Shown: positions 36,053 to 46,420, counted from the first letter of the stretch. The stretch: 64,000 bases of DNA from Cellvibrionaceae bacterium (GCA_021151825.1 JAGKWQ010000009.1:186001-250000); one strand, 5' to 3'. Program-made: numbers and translations. Notes: a model not told the origin generated them from the sequence alone.

Positions 36053-38779
36053 ATGGCTACGATTCACGTTGATGGTAAACAATTAGAAGTTAACGGTGCA
36101 GACAACCTGTTGCAGGCATGTTTGTCGCTGGGCCTCGATATTCCTTACTTCTGCTGGCACCCTGCATTGGGTAGCGTTGGTGCTTGTCGCCAATGTGCGG
36201 TTAAGCAATACGCCAACGCCGACGATAAGCGCGGCCGCTTGGTAATGTCATGTATGACTCCGGCAACCGATAACACGTTCATCTCAATTGAAGATGAAGA
36301 AGCGAAAGAATTCCGCGCGAGTGTTGTTGAATGGTTGATGACTAACCACCCGCATGACTGTCCGGTGTGTGAAGAGGGTGGCCACTGTCATTTACAAGAT
36401 ATGACGGTAATGACCGGCCATGATTCCCGTCGCTACGATTTCACTAAACGTACTCACCTGAATCAGGAATTGGGTTCGTTTATCAGCCATGAAATGAACC
36501 GCTGTATCGCCTGTTATCGCTGCGTGCGTTATTACAACGATTACGCTGATGGTTCAGATTTGGGTGTGTACGGTGCGCACGACAACGTTTATTTCGGTCG
36601 TGTGGAAAGCGGTACTTTGGAGAGCGAATTCTCCGGCAACCTGGTAGAGGTTTGCCCGACCGGCGTATTCACCGACAAAACCCACTCCGAGCGTTACAAC
36701 CGTAAGTGGGATATGCAATTTGCCCCAAGCGTATGCCAGGGTTGTTCCGTTGGCTGTAACATCAGCCCCGGTGAACGTTACGGCGAATTGCGTCGTATCG
36801 AAAACCGCTATAACGGTTCAATCAACCATTATTTCCTGTGCGACAAAGGCCGTTTTGGTTACGGTTATGTCAACAACGAAGATCGTCCTCGTGTTCCATT
36901 TTTGCGTGCTGCTAATGGCCTTGGTGCAACCACATTGGATGGTGCATTGGATTGGGCGATTGCTGCGCTTAAAAATTCCAAAAAAGTGGTTGGTATTGGT
37001 TCACCGCGTGCAAGCATTGAAACCAACTACGCATTGCGTTCATTGGTCGGTGCAGAAAATTTCAGCGCCGGTTTTGAAGCGGCCGAGCAAAAACGCGTTG
37101 AATTGGTGTTGGACATTCTGCAAAACAGTGGCCTGCACACGCCACCGGTACGCGACCTTGAAAACAGAGATGCGGTATTTATCCTGGGCGAAGATTTAAC
37201 CCAAACCGCAGCGCGTATTGCTCTGGCATTGCGTCAGGCAGTGAAAGGCAAAGCCTACGAAATGGCTGCCGAAAAACGTGTATCAGAATGGGCTGCTGAA
37301 GCAATTAAAAATATTGGCCAGCACGCAAAGAGCCCGTTGTTTATTGCCAGCTTTGAAGCAACTCGCCTTGATGATGCAGCGACTGAAACTTATCGCGCAC
37401 CGGTAGAAAGCATCGCGCGTTTGGGTTTTGCGGTAGCCAATATTATTGATAGCAGTGCACCTGCTGCGAATGACTTGAGCGATGCAGAGCGTGCACTTGC
37501 GCAAACTATCGCTGATACATTGCTCGCCGCAAAAGCGCCGTTGGTTGTATCCGGTACTTCTGCGGGTTCAGAAGCGGTTATCAAAGCAGCTGCAAATATT
37601 GCGTTGGCATTAAAGGCGCGTGAAAAAGCAGTCGCAATTACTCTGGTTGTTCCAGAAGTAAATAGCTTGGGGGCAGCCTATCTGCGCGGCAAGTCAGTGA
37701 TTGAGACTCTGAATGCGTTGAAAGATGGTGCAGCAGATACAGTGGTTATTGCTGAAAACGATTTGTACCGTCGTGCACCTAAAGAGCTGGTTGATGCTGC
37801 ATTGTCTGCGGCGAAATCAGTAATCGTTCTTGATCATCAAGTGACTGCAGTGCAAGAAAAAGCGCACCTCGTATTATCCGGTGCAAGCTTCGCTGAAGCG
37901 GACGGTACCGTGATTAACTGTGAAGGCCGCGCACAACGTTTCTTCCAGGTTTATGACCCGGCGTTCTACGACGCTAAAGTACAAGTGAAAGAAGGCTGGC
38001 GTTGGTTGCATGCGATCCACACAGCAGTTGAGGACAAACCATTCTCGTGGACTCAACTGGATGAAGTTATTGATGCTGTTGTTACCGAGCTGCCAGCTCT
38101 TGCTGAAATTCGCGATGCAGCACCGAACGCTGATTTCCGTATTAAAGGTTTGAAACTCGCGCGTGAACCGCGTCGTTATTCTGGTCGCACCGCAATGCGC
38201 GCCAATATCAGCGTACATGAGCCACGTGCTTCACAAGATAACGACTCTGCATTAGCGCACTCAATGGAAGGTTATGTCGGTCCGGAAAATCCAGCGGCAT
38301 TGACTTCATTTGCATGGGCGCCGGGTTGGAACTCACCACAAGCCTGGAACAAATTCCAGGATGAAGTGGGTGGCCATTCACGTAAAGGCGATGCAGGTAA
38401 GCGTTTGATCGAAGCGCGCGCTGATGCAAACTTCAGCTACTTCAACGATGTTCCGGTTGCATTTGTTCCATCTGATAGCAAACTGCGTGTTTCTCCGCTG
38501 TACCACATGTTTGGTAGCGAAGAGATGACTTCAAAAGCAGCGGTTATTGCGGACAGAATCCCGGCACCCTACGTAGCAATTTCTGTTGCTGATGCTGAGC
38601 GCATCGGTGTTAAAGATAACGCAACAGTGATTGTGCGCATTGTTAATAACAATCTGCGCTTACCCGTAAAAGTCAGCTCAACGCTGGCGACTGGCAGCCT
38701 CGGTTTACCAGTTGGCCTTAAGGGTATTCCAACATTTGTTGGCGAAACCTGGGCGCAAGTTATGCAGGAGGCTGTGTAA
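36053..38779 (+). CDS. nuoG: NADH-quinone oxidoreductase subunit G
   Basis: NuoG is the 75-kDa iron-sulfur subunit of the peripheral arm. Clusters are shown by FCWHPALGSVGACRQCAVK with SCMTP (2Fe-2S), HDCPVCEEGGHCHLQDM, and CIACYRCVRYY with CPTGVF. An additional N7-type set is CQGCSVGCNISPGERYG plus YFLCDKGRFG. A molybdopterin-oxidoreductase-like region fills the rest of the 908 residues. The stop overlaps the nuoH start (TAATG). Confidence 0.98.
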   Translation: MATIHVDGKQLEVNGADNLLQACLSLGLDIPYFCWHPALGSVGACRQCAVKQYANADDKRGRLVMSCMTPATDNTFISIEDEEAKEFRASVVEWLMTNHPHDCPVCEEGGHCHLQDMTVMTGHDSRRYDFTKRTHLNQELGSFISHEMNRCIACYRCVRYYNDYADGSDLGVYGAHDNVYFGRVESGTLESEFSGNLVEVCPTGVFTDKTHSERYNRKWDMQFAPSVCQGCSVGCNISPGERYGELRRIENRYNGSINHYFLCDKGRFGYGYVNNEDRPRVPFLRAANGLGATTLDGALDWAIAALKNSKKVVGIGSPRASIETNYALRSLVGAENFSAGFEAAEQKRVELVLDILQNSGLHTPPVRDLENRDAVFILGEDLTQTAARIALALRQAVKGKAYEMAAEKRVSEWAAEAIKNIGQHAKSPLFIASFEATRLDDAATETYRAPVESIARLGFAVANIIDSSAPAANDLSDAERALAQTIADTLLAAKAPLVVSGTSAGSEAVIKAAANIALALKAREKAVAITLVVPEVNSLGAAYLRGKSVIETLNALKDGAADTVVIAENDLYRRAPKELVDAALSAAKSVIVLDHQVTAVQEKAHLVLSGASFAEADGTVINCEGRAQRFFQVYDPAFYDAKVQVKEGWRWLHAIHTAVEDKPFSWTQLDEVIDAVVTELPALAEIRDAAPNADFRIKGLKLAREPRRYSGRTAMRANISVHEPRASQDNDSALAHSMEGYVGPENPAALTSFAWAPGWNSPQAWNKFQDEVGGHSRKGDAGKRLIEARADANFSYFNDVPVAFVPSDSKLRVSPLYHMFGSEEMTSKAAVIADRIPAPYVAISVADAERIGVKDNATVIVRIVNNNLRLPVKVSSTLATGSLGLPVGLKGIPTFVGETWAQVMQEAV

Positions 38780-39771
38780 TGTTTGATTGGGTAACGCCAG
38801 AGTTGGCTGAAATTTTCTTCACCGTTTTCCAGGCGGTTGTAATTCTGCTGGTCACTGTTTTACTTGCTGCTTACCTCAGTTTGATCGAGCGTAAATTGTT
38901 GGCATGGTGGCAAGATCGTTATGGTCCTAACCGTGTTGGTCCCTATGGTATGTTCCAGATCGTGGCCGACATGTTCAAAATGTTCTTCAAAGAAGACTGG
39001 ACTCCACCCTTCGCCGATAAATTAACGTTCCGCCTTGCACCCGCAATTGCAATGGGAACAATTTTGCTATCAATGGCAGTTGTTCCAGTCACTGCAACCT
39101 GGGGGGTAATTGATTTAAATGTTGGTTTGCTGTTTTTCTTTGGTATGGCGGGCCTTGCTGTTTACTCGGTGATGTTTGGGGCCTGGTCATCCAATAATAA
39201 ATATGCTTTGCTCGGTGGTCTGCGTGCGGCGGCACAAACCGTGAGTTATGAAGTATTTATGGGCCTGGCGCTGATGGGTGTTGTGGTTCAGGCGGGTTCT
39301 TTTAACTTGCGTGACATTGTTGAAGCACAATCCAATCTCTGGAATATTGTTCCCCAGTTCTTTGGTTTCTGTACCTTCCTTATTGCTGGTATTGCAGTAA
39401 CTCACCGCCATCCGTTTGACCAACCGGAAGCGGAGCAAGAACTCGCTGACGGTTATCACATTGAATATTCCGGTATGAAATGGGGCATGTTCTTCGTTGC
39501 AGAATACATTGGTGTTGTTCTTGTTTCAGCGATGATCGTGACTCTTTTCTTCGGAGGTTGGAAGCCTCTGCCATATCTCGATTTCATTCCTTCATTCGTT
39601 TGGTTCGCAGTAAAAACCGCTTTCTTCATTATGTTGTTTGTATTGGTGCGCGGTTCTTTGATGCGTCCGCGTTACGACCATGTAATGAAATTCAGTTGGT
39701 TGGTTTGCTTGCCCCTGACGTTGATTAACTTACTTGTAACTGGCGCTGTTGTGCTGCTGAATCAGGGCTAA
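38779..39771 (+). CDS. nuoH: NADH-quinone oxidoreductase subunit H
   Basis: NuoH is the ND1 membrane subunit that forms the quinone chamber. The 330-residue polytopic protein has about eight membrane helices, the signature ERKLLAWWQDRYGPNRVGPYG, and the acidic loop FDQPEAEQELADGYHIEYSG. It overlaps nuoG by one base. Confidence 0.98.
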   Translation: MFDWVTPELAEIFFTVFQAVVILLVTVLLAAYLSLIERKLLAWWQDRYGPNRVGPYGMFQIVADMFKMFFKEDWTPPFADKLTFRLAPAIAMGTILLSMAVVPVTATWGVIDLNVGLLFFFGMAGLAVYSVMFGAWSSNNKYALLGGLRAAAQTVSYEVFMGLALMGVVVQAGSFNLRDIVEAQSNLWNIVPQFFGFCTFLIAGIAVTHRHPFDQPEAEQELADGYHIEYSGMKWGMFFVAEYIGVVLVSAMIVTLFFGGWKPLPYLDFIPSFVWFAVKTAFFIMLFVLVRGSLMRPRYDHVMKFSWLVCLPLTLINLLVTGAVVLLNQG

Positions 39772-39782
39772 GGTAAATTATT

Positions 39783-40331
39783 ATGGTGAAAAAAATAATC
39801 TCCCTTGTAAAAGGCGCTGGTACGCAAGTGCGCAGTGTGGCGATGGTTTTCAGCCACGGTTTCCGCAAGCGCGATACCATTCAATATCCGGAAGAGAAAG
39901 TGTATCTGCCTCCGCGCTATCGCGGTCGTATTGTGCTTACACGCGATCCGGATGGTGAAGAGCGTTGCGTAGCTTGTAACCTCTGTGCCGTTGCTTGTCC
40001 TGTTGGTTGTATCTCATTGCAAAAAGCAGAAACCGACGATGGCCGCTGGTATCCCGAATTTTTCCGCATCAATTTCTCGCGTTGTATTTTCTGCGGGATG
40101 TGTGAAGAAGCGTGTCCGACAACTGCAATTCAATTGACCCCGGATTTTGAAATGGCGGAATACAACCGTCAGGATCTGGTGTATGAAAAAGAGCACTTGT
40201 TAATTTCTGGCCCGGGCAAAAATCCGGATTACAACTTTTACCGTGTTTCCGGTATGGCGATTGCGGGCAAGCCAAAGGGCGCTGCACAAAACGAAGCCAA
40301 ACCTATCGATGTAAAAAGTTTGTTGCCTTAA
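39783..40331 (+). CDS. nuoI: NADH-quinone oxidoreductase subunit I
   Basis: NuoI is the ferredoxin-like subunit with two 4Fe-4S clusters (N6a and N6b). Ligands lie in CVACNLCAVACPVGCI and CIFCGMCEEACPTTAI. It has 182 residues and lies 11 bp after nuoH. Confidence 0.98.
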   Translation: MVKKIISLVKGAGTQVRSVAMVFSHGFRKRDTIQYPEEKVYLPPRYRGRIVLTRDPDGEERCVACNLCAVACPVGCISLQKAETDDGRWYPEFFRINFSRCIFCGMCEEACPTTAIQLTPDFEMAEYNRQDLVYEKEHLLISGPGKNPDYNFYRVSGMAIAGKPKGAAQNEAKPIDVKSLLP

Positions 40332-40362
40332 TTCCGGCCCGACTGAAAAGAAGAGACATACG

Positions 40363-40854
40363 ATGGAAATTGCATTTTACATTGCCTCCGCAATTGCGAT
40401 TTACGCAACCTTGCGCGTGGTTACCAACACCAATCCGGTACACGCGTTGTTGAGTTTGATTGTGTCGCTGTTAGCGGTTGCAGCCATATTTTTTATGCTC
40501 GGTGCGCCTTTTGCCGGTGCGCTCGAAATCATTGTTTATGCCGGTGCCATTATGGTGCTGTTTGTGTTCGTGGTGATGATGCTCAACATCGGCCCGGCAG
40601 TGGCCATGCAAGAGCGCGCCTGGTTAACGCCTAAAACCTGGGTTGTGCCGGCGATTCTCGCTGGTGTATTGCTGGCGGAAATGCTTTATCTCCTTCGTGA
40701 TGGAACCTGGCATCAGGCTGGCCATACGCTGGTGGATGCAAAGCAGGTCGGTATTTCCCTGTTTGGTCCATACCTGTTGGTAGTTGAGCTTGCATCATTG
40801 TTGCTGCTCGCGGCTTTAGTTGCTGCTTACCACTTGGGCAAACGCGAAGACTAA
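40363..40854 (+). CDS. nuoJ: NADH-quinone oxidoreductase subunit J
   Basis: NuoJ is a five-helix membrane subunit (ND6) near the quinone/proton coupling region. The 163-residue product includes LSLIVSLLAVAAIFFMLGAP and the conserved IIVYAGAIMVLFVFVVMMLN. It lies 31 bp after nuoI; nuoK follows after 102 bp, the largest gap inside the operon. Confidence 0.96.
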   Translation: MEIAFYIASAIAIYATLRVVTNTNPVHALLSLIVSLLAVAAIFFMLGAPFAGALEIIVYAGAIMVLFVFVVMMLNIGPAVAMQERAWLTPKTWVVPAILAGVLLAEMLYLLRDGTWHQAGHTLVDAKQVGISLFGPYLLVVELASLLLLAALVAAYHLGKRED

Positions 40855-40956
40855 TTGCGGTCGAAAACAATTTAAAAACTAAGCTGTCCGGCATCTGCAA
40901 TAAAACCGGATAAATGGCAAAGCGCGTTGCGCGTAATCGAAAAAAGGTGTGCGTAA

Positions 40957-41265
40957 ATGATAGCAATACCTATGGAGCAGGGCCTCGCGGTAGCGGGTGT
41001 GCTCTTTGTACTGGGACTGGCTGGGGTGATGGTTCGCCGCAACATTCTATTTTTATTGATGTGTCTGGAAGTGATGATGAATGCCGCTGCTCTCGCATTC
41101 ATTGTTGCAGGTAGTCGCTGGGGTGCGCCGGATGGACAAGTGATGTTCATCCTGATCCTGACCCTGGCTGCAGCGGAAGCAAGTATCGGTTTGGCGATAG
41201 TGTTGCAATTTTATCGTCGCCATCATTCTCTGGATATTGACGTTGCGAGTGAGATGCGCGGATGA
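40957..41265 (+). CDS. nuoK: NADH-quinone oxidoreductase subunit K
   Basis: NuoK (ND4L) is a three-helix membrane subunit with two conserved membrane glutamates, here in LMCLEVMMNAAALAF and LAAAEASIGLAIVL. It has 102 residues. The stop overlaps the nuoL start (ATGA at 41262-41265). Confidence 0.97.
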   Translation: MIAIPMEQGLAVAGVLFVLGLAGVMVRRNILFLLMCLEVMMNAAALAFIVAGSRWGAPDGQVMFILILTLAAAEASIGLAIVLQFYRRHHSLDIDVASEMRG

Positions 41266-43127
41266 ATTTTCTCTACTTAACATTCCTGTTTCCCGCAATC
41301 GGCTTTTTATTATTAGCCACATTGCGTACCCGTCTCTCTGAAAATGTGGCCGCTGCTATCGGTGTCGGCTCATTGGGACTCTCAGCGCTCACGACGGTTT
41401 ATGTCGGTATCGATTTTTTAAATAACGTAGAGCAGGGCGGCAAATACGTTCAAACCCTGTGGACCTGGATGCACGTGGGCGATTTCAACGCGAGCTTTGG
41501 TCTGCACCTGGATGGTTTGTCCCTGACCATGCTCGGTGTAATTACCGGTGTGGGTTTCTTCATCCATTTGTTTGCTTCCTGGTATATGCGCGGTGAAGCA
41601 GGCTATGAGCGTTTCTTCTCCTACATGAACCTGTTTGTTGCGAGCATGGTATTGCTGGTGCTGGGCGATAATCTCGGTCTGTTGTATCTGGGCTGGGAAG
41701 GTGTAGGCCTGTGTAGTTATCTGTTGATCGGTTTCTATTATTCTGATCGCGCCAATGGCGAAGCGGCTATCAAAGCATTCACCGTTACCCGTGTGGGTGA
41801 CGTGTTCATGGCTATCGGTATTTTCATCATTTTCCAACAGCTCGGCACTTTGAATATTGAAGAGATCCTTGTCCTTGCTCCTCAAAAGTGGACTGAAGGC
41901 GACCCAATGGTTGTTGCAGCCTCTTTGATGTTGTTGGGTGGTGCGGTAGGTAAATCGGCGCAATTGCCACTCCAAACCTGGTTGGCAGATGCGATGGCAG
42001 GCCCGACTCCGGTTTCTGCATTGATCCACGCGGCAACAATGGTTACTGCGGGTGTATACCTGATTGCTCGTACTCACACCGTATTTGAATTGGCTCCGGA
42101 TGTATTGTTGCTGGTGGGTGTCGTCGGTGCGATTACTTTACTGATTGCCGGTTTCTCTGCTCTGGTGCAAACCGATATCAAACGTGTGCTCGCTTACTCA
42201 ACCATGAGCCAGATTGGTTACATGTTCCTCGCGCTCGGTGTTAGTGCCTGGGATGCAGCTATATTCCACCTGATGACTCACGCATTCTTCAAAGCGTTGT
42301 TGTTCCTCTCTGCTGGTGCTGTAATTATTGCCTGCCATCACGAGCAAAATATTTTCAAGATGGGCGGCCTTTGGAAAAAGATCCCATTTGTGTATGCGTG
42401 TTTCCTGGTAGGTGGTGGTGCGCTTGCGGCGTTCCCATTCCTGACTGTCGGCTTCTTTAGTAAGGACGCGATTCTGCTGCAAGCTTACGCCAGCGGTCAC
42501 ACCAATTTGTTCTGGGCCGGTTTGGTCGGCGCGCTCTTCACGTCCATCTATACCTTCCGGTTGATTTTCATCGTATTCCACGGCGAAGAGAAAACCCATG
42601 CTCATGCGATCCACGGTATTTCCTACTGGTTGCCACTCGGCGTGTTGCTGGTACTTTCAACGTTCGTTGGTGCATTGATTCATCAGCCGCTCGAAGGTGT
42701 GTTGCCAGCGTTCACGTCTCCAACACTCGAAGAGTCCAAACACTTCGTTGAGATTCTTGCGATTGCGACTGGCCTGGTTGGTTTAGCGCTTGCGTTTGTG
42801 TTCTTCTGGGGCGAGCGTCGTATTGCCAAAGCAATTTCCGAAAGCGGCTTGGGTCGTCTGCTGTCGCCAATATTGCGCGATGGCTGTGGTTTCGATTGGT
42901 TGTACAACTGGTTGTTTGTAAAACCCTATTTGTTCATCGCAGCGATTAATCGCCACGATGTCATCGCCAAACTATTTGATTTGATCCCGTCACTGGCAAA
43001 ACTGGGTAACAGCGCGATGAGCGTGACTGAAAATGGTCGCGTGCGCTGGTATGCCACCAGTATTGCGTTGGGTGCGGTGTTGGTGCTGGGCGCAGTCCTG
43101 GTTTTACAAGTTACATTTACTCATTAA
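41262..43127 (+). CDS. nuoL: NADH-quinone oxidoreductase subunit L
   Basis: NuoL (ND5) is the distal antiporter-like proton-pumping subunit with a long lateral helix. The 621-residue polytopic protein has LYLGWEGVGLCSYLLIGFYY, PLQTWLADAMAGPTPVSALI, HAATMVTAGVYLIAR and DIKRVLAYSTMSQIGYM. The length is typical. Confidence 0.98.
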   Translation: MNFLYLTFLFPAIGFLLLATLRTRLSENVAAAIGVGSLGLSALTTVYVGIDFLNNVEQGGKYVQTLWTWMHVGDFNASFGLHLDGLSLTMLGVITGVGFFIHLFASWYMRGEAGYERFFSYMNLFVASMVLLVLGDNLGLLYLGWEGVGLCSYLLIGFYYSDRANGEAAIKAFTVTRVGDVFMAIGIFIIFQQLGTLNIEEILVLAPQKWTEGDPMVVAASLMLLGGAVGKSAQLPLQTWLADAMAGPTPVSALIHAATMVTAGVYLIARTHTVFELAPDVLLLVGVVGAITLLIAGFSALVQTDIKRVLAYSTMSQIGYMFLALGVSAWDAAIFHLMTHAFFKALLFLSAGAVIIACHHEQNIFKMGGLWKKIPFVYACFLVGGGALAAFPFLTVGFFSKDAILLQAYASGHTNLFWAGLVGALFTSIYTFRLIFIVFHGEEKTHAHAIHGISYWLPLGVLLVLSTFVGALIHQPLEGVLPAFTSPTLEESKHFVEILAIATGLVGLALAFVFFWGERRIAKAISESGLGRLLSPILRDGCGFDWLYNWLFVKPYLFIAAINRHDVIAKLFDLIPSLAKLGNSAMSVTENGRVRWYATSIALGAVLVLGAVLVLQVTFTH

Positions 43128-43144
43128 GAAGGATAGGCCAGACC

Positions 43145-44704
43145 ATGACTCTTTCGGCACTGATCCTGATCCCGTTTATTGGCGGCCTGTTGTGCTGGCT
43201 AAGCGAGCGATTAGGCGCAGGCGTCCCGCGGTGGATTGCCCTTATTACTATGTCTCTTGTTCTCGCCATTGGTGTAAACCTGTGGCTTACCGGTGATTAT
43301 TCCAGCGTTGCAGGTACCGGCGGCCTTAACTGGCAAGTTGAAGAACAATACTCCTGGATTCCTTTGTTAGGCGTGAGTATTCATTTCGGCATCGATGGCT
43401 TGTCTCTGGTGATGGTATTGCTCACCGGTTTGTTAGGTGTTGTTGCTGTTGGTTGTTCCTGGAAAGAAATTAACAAAAACGTTGGCGCCTTCCACATGAA
43501 CCTGTTGTGGAGTCTTGCCGGTGTGCTGGGTGTATTCCTCGCGCTCGATATGATGCTGTTTTTCTTCTTCTGGGAAATGATGTTGATTCCGGTTTATTTC
43601 CTGATCGCGCTGTGGGGAAGTTCAGCCCATAACGGTGCGGTGCGGGTGAAGGCGGCTACCAAGTTCTTTATCTACACCCAGGTGGGTGGGCTGATAATGC
43701 TAGTCGGTATCCTCGCGCTGGTTATTGTTAACTACAAAGCGACCGGGCAACTCAGTTTTGATTATGAAACCTTGTTGGGGGCTCATAAACTGATGAGCCA
43801 GGAACTGCAATTTATCCTGATGATGTGTTTCTTTATCGGTTTTGCGGTCAAACTTCCAATCGTTCCCGTGCATTCCTGGTTACCTGATGCACACGCAGAG
43901 GCGCCAACTGCCGGTAGCGTAGATCTTGCCGGTATCCTGTTGAAAACCGCTGGTTACGGTATGTTGCGTTTTACTCTGCCATTCTTCCCGGATGCTTCTC
44001 AGGAGTTTGCCAATACTGCGATGCTGCTCGGCGTGTTTGGTATTTTCTACGGCGCTTTCCTCGCGTTCGTGCAAACCGATATCAAGCGCCTGATTGCTTA
44101 CACCAGTATTTCCCACATGGGTTTTGTACTTATCAGTATTTACTCCGGCAATCTGTTAACCCTGCAAGGTCTGGCGATTCAAATGCTTGCCCACGGTTTG
44201 TGTGCCGGTGGTTTGTTTATCCTTGCCGGTCAACTCTACGAGCGCCTTGGTACTCGCGATATGCGTGAGATGGGTGGCCTTTGGGCAAGATTCACTTACT
44301 TGCCGCCACTGTTGATGTTCTTCGCGGCGGCGTTGCTGGGTATTCCGGGTACCGCCAACTTTATCGGTGAATTCCTGATTTTGCTGGGCGCATTCAAAGT
44401 GGTTCCGGTAATCACCATCGTTGCGACGGCGAGTTTGGTGTTGGCCGGTGTTTACTCGCTGATCCTGATTCATCGCACTTTGTTTGGTCAGCCAGCTTCA
44501 GAACAAAAACTCGCAGATCTTTCTGCACGAGAGATCAGCCTTGTAGTGTCTCTTGCGGTGATTCTGTTGGTAATTGGTTTCTATCCTCAACCGTTGTTGA
44601 ACGTGTCGGTGGATGCGATGACCTTTATCCAACAAACCTATGCACCGGCAGATGTATCAATACCACTGCCAATTGGGGGCGCAGCGGCCCCAGTCGCTCC
44701 ATGA
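43145..44704 (+). CDS. nuoM: NADH-quinone oxidoreductase subunit M
   Basis: NuoM (ND4) is an antiporter-like proton-pumping subunit. The 519-residue product shows FFFFWEMMLIPVYFLIALWG, VPVHSWLPDAHAEAPTAGSV and DIKRLIAYTSISHMGFVLI. It lies 17 bp after nuoL and 7 bp before nuoN. Confidence 0.98.
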   Translation: MTLSALILIPFIGGLLCWLSERLGAGVPRWIALITMSLVLAIGVNLWLTGDYSSVAGTGGLNWQVEEQYSWIPLLGVSIHFGIDGLSLVMVLLTGLLGVVAVGCSWKEINKNVGAFHMNLLWSLAGVLGVFLALDMMLFFFFWEMMLIPVYFLIALWGSSAHNGAVRVKAATKFFIYTQVGGLIMLVGILALVIVNYKATGQLSFDYETLLGAHKLMSQELQFILMMCFFIGFAVKLPIVPVHSWLPDAHAEAPTAGSVDLAGILLKTAGYGMLRFTLPFFPDASQEFANTAMLLGVFGIFYGAFLAFVQTDIKRLIAYTSISHMGFVLISIYSGNLLTLQGLAIQMLAHGLCAGGLFILAGQLYERLGTRDMREMGGLWARFTYLPPLLMFFAAALLGIPGTANFIGEFLILLGAFKVVPVITIVATASLVLAGVYSLILIHRTLFGQPASEQKLADLSAREISLVVSLAVILLVIGFYPQPLLNVSVDAMTFIQQTYAPADVSIPLPIGGAAAPVAP

Positions 44705-44711
44705 GGTCACT

Positions 44712-46151
44712 ATGAATTTATCAATCGAAACTTTCTTACCCCTGCTGCCAGTTATCTTATTAAGCCTCACTGCAGTATTGGTGATGCTGGCTGTATCGAT
44801 CAAACGTAATCATTGCGTCAGCTACTGGATTACTATTGCCGGTCAATTGGCGGCATTGATTTCTATTTTTGCATTAGGTGGCTTTGCTGAAGATCGCGTT
44901 GCAACTCCGGTTACCGATTTAATCCTGATTGATGGTTACGCCTACTTCTACAGCGCATTAGTCATTTTTGCCTCGTTGGTTTGCACTGTGTTTTTGCGCA
45001 ACTTCATTGAGAGCTACGGCAACAACAAAGAAGAAGTTTATATGCTGTTGTTGATTGCTGCGGTCGGTGGTTTGGTATTGGTATCCAGCAGCCATATGGC
45101 CGGTTTCTTTATCGGTTTGGAATTATTGTCTGTGCCTGTATACGGCATGGTTGCTTATACCCACGAGCGCAGCCGCTCATTGGAAGCGGGCGTTAAGTAT
45201 TTGATCCTGTCTGCTGCTGCTTCTGCATTCCTGTTGTTTGGTATGGCGTTGGTTTATGCCCAGACTGGCACCATGTTGTTTGCTGATCTTGCCGATAAGT
45301 TGACGGAGCACGGCGGCTACCTGGCAGGTTTTGGTATTGCGATGATTGTTATAGCCATGTGCTTCAAATTATCGCTGGCGCCATTTCATTTGTGGACTCC
45401 CGATGTATATCAAGGTGCACCAGCGCCAGTGGGTGCGTTGTTGGCGACTGCAAGCAAGTTGGCAATTATCGCTATCCTGATTCGCTTCCTTGGTCATGTG
45501 ACAGGTGAACTGACCGCTGTTCTGCAACCGGTATTAGCTGTGATTGCGGTAGTGTCTATCGCTGTAGGTAACTTCCTGGCGCTGACGCAAACCAACCTGA
45601 AACGTATGTTGGCTTACTCATCAATTGCGCACATGGGCTATTTGCTGATTGCGTTGATTGCCGGTAATTCGGTTGATGTTGTCAGCGCTAACGTTTATTT
45701 GCTGACCTACGTTGTCACCAGCCTTGCAGCCTTTGGTGCGATTAGCGCCCTGTCTCACGGTGGTAATGCACTGGATGCAGAAGAAGTTAATCATTATCGC
45801 GGTTTGTTCTACCGCAGCCCGGCACTCGCTGTTGCATTGACGTTGGTAATGTTGTCTTTAGCAGGTATCCCGTTAACAGCTGGCTTTATCGGCAAGTTCT
45901 ATATCTTTATGACTGGCGTTACTACTAGCAGCTGGATTTTATTAGCGGCGCTGATTATCGGTAGTGGTCTGGGTCTGTATTACTACCTGCGTGTGATGGT
46001 TGCTCTGTACGATCGCACAGGAAATACCCAGCAAGATAATGTACCCGCAGGCCGTGCCAGTGTTGCTATAGTAATTTTGCTGGTGGTACTGGTGTTGTGG
46101 TTGGGTGTGTATCCACAACCCGCACTGGAATTTATCAATACCCTGCATTAA
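44712..46151 (+). CDS. nuoN: NADH-quinone oxidoreductase subunit N
   Basis: NuoN (ND2) is the third antiporter-like subunit of complex I. The 479-residue product has GLELLSVPVYGMVAYTHERS, APFHLWTPDVYQGAPAPVGA and NLKRMLAYSSIAHMGYLLIA. ATG 44712 is chosen (MNLSIETFLPLLPVILL, with ATGAGGT upstream); the frame is open further into nuoM but that is not the natural start. It is the last gene of the operon. Confidence 0.98.
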   Translation: MNLSIETFLPLLPVILLSLTAVLVMLAVSIKRNHCVSYWITIAGQLAALISIFALGGFAEDRVATPVTDLILIDGYAYFYSALVIFASLVCTVFLRNFIESYGNNKEEVYMLLLIAAVGGLVLVSSSHMAGFFIGLELLSVPVYGMVAYTHERSRSLEAGVKYLILSAAASAFLLFGMALVYAQTGTMLFADLADKLTEHGGYLAGFGIAMIVIAMCFKLSLAPFHLWTPDVYQGAPAPVGALLATASKLAIIAILIRFLGHVTGELTAVLQPVLAVIAVVSIAVGNFLALTQTNLKRMLAYSSIAHMGYLLIALIAGNSVDVVSANVYLLTYVVTSLAAFGAISALSHGGNALDAEEVNHYRGLFYRSPALAVALTLVMLSLAGIPLTAGFIGKFYIFMTGVTTSSWILLAALIIGSGLGLYYYLRVMVALYDRTGNTQQDNVPAGRASVAIVILLVVLVLWLGVYPQPALEFINTLH

Positions 46152-46157
46152 TTGCAC

Positions 46158-46190
46158 AAAACAGGCTCCTGAACGGAGCCTGTTTTGTTT
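46158..46190 (+). terminator. Rho-independent terminator after nuoN
   Basis: A 12-bp stem, AAAACAGGCTCC paired with GGAGCCTGTTTT, has a TGAAC loop and a T-rich tail. It closes the nuo operon. Confidence 0.9.
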
Positions 46191-46302
46191 TAGCCGTCCG
46201 TTTTTCAGCCATCTGTAATTTGTACTCTGTTTGAATTCAGGCAAGTCACTGTTATCGATTTCCGGTTGTTATTGGCTCTGAATTGCCCGCTGAATGTAAT
46301 CC

Positions 46303-46362
46303 ATAAATTTACCGCGCCTTTTATAAATTTACTGCGCCTTTCTATAAATTTACTGCGTAAAG
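46303..46362 (+). repeat. Three tandem ~20-bp repeats upstream of sthA
   Basis: ATAAATTTAC(C/T)GCG followed by CCTTT occurs three times, starting at 46303, 46323 and 46344 (periods 20 and 21 bp); the third copy diverges at its end (GCGTAAAG). The array ends about 60 bp before the sthA start. It could be a regulator binding array spaced by two helical turns, or a simple repeat expansion. Confidence 0.75.
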
Positions 46363-46420
46363 CGGAATGCTTGTTGCTAAACTAATCAGGCGCCAACATT
46401 GATAAATGAGGGGAAATAAA

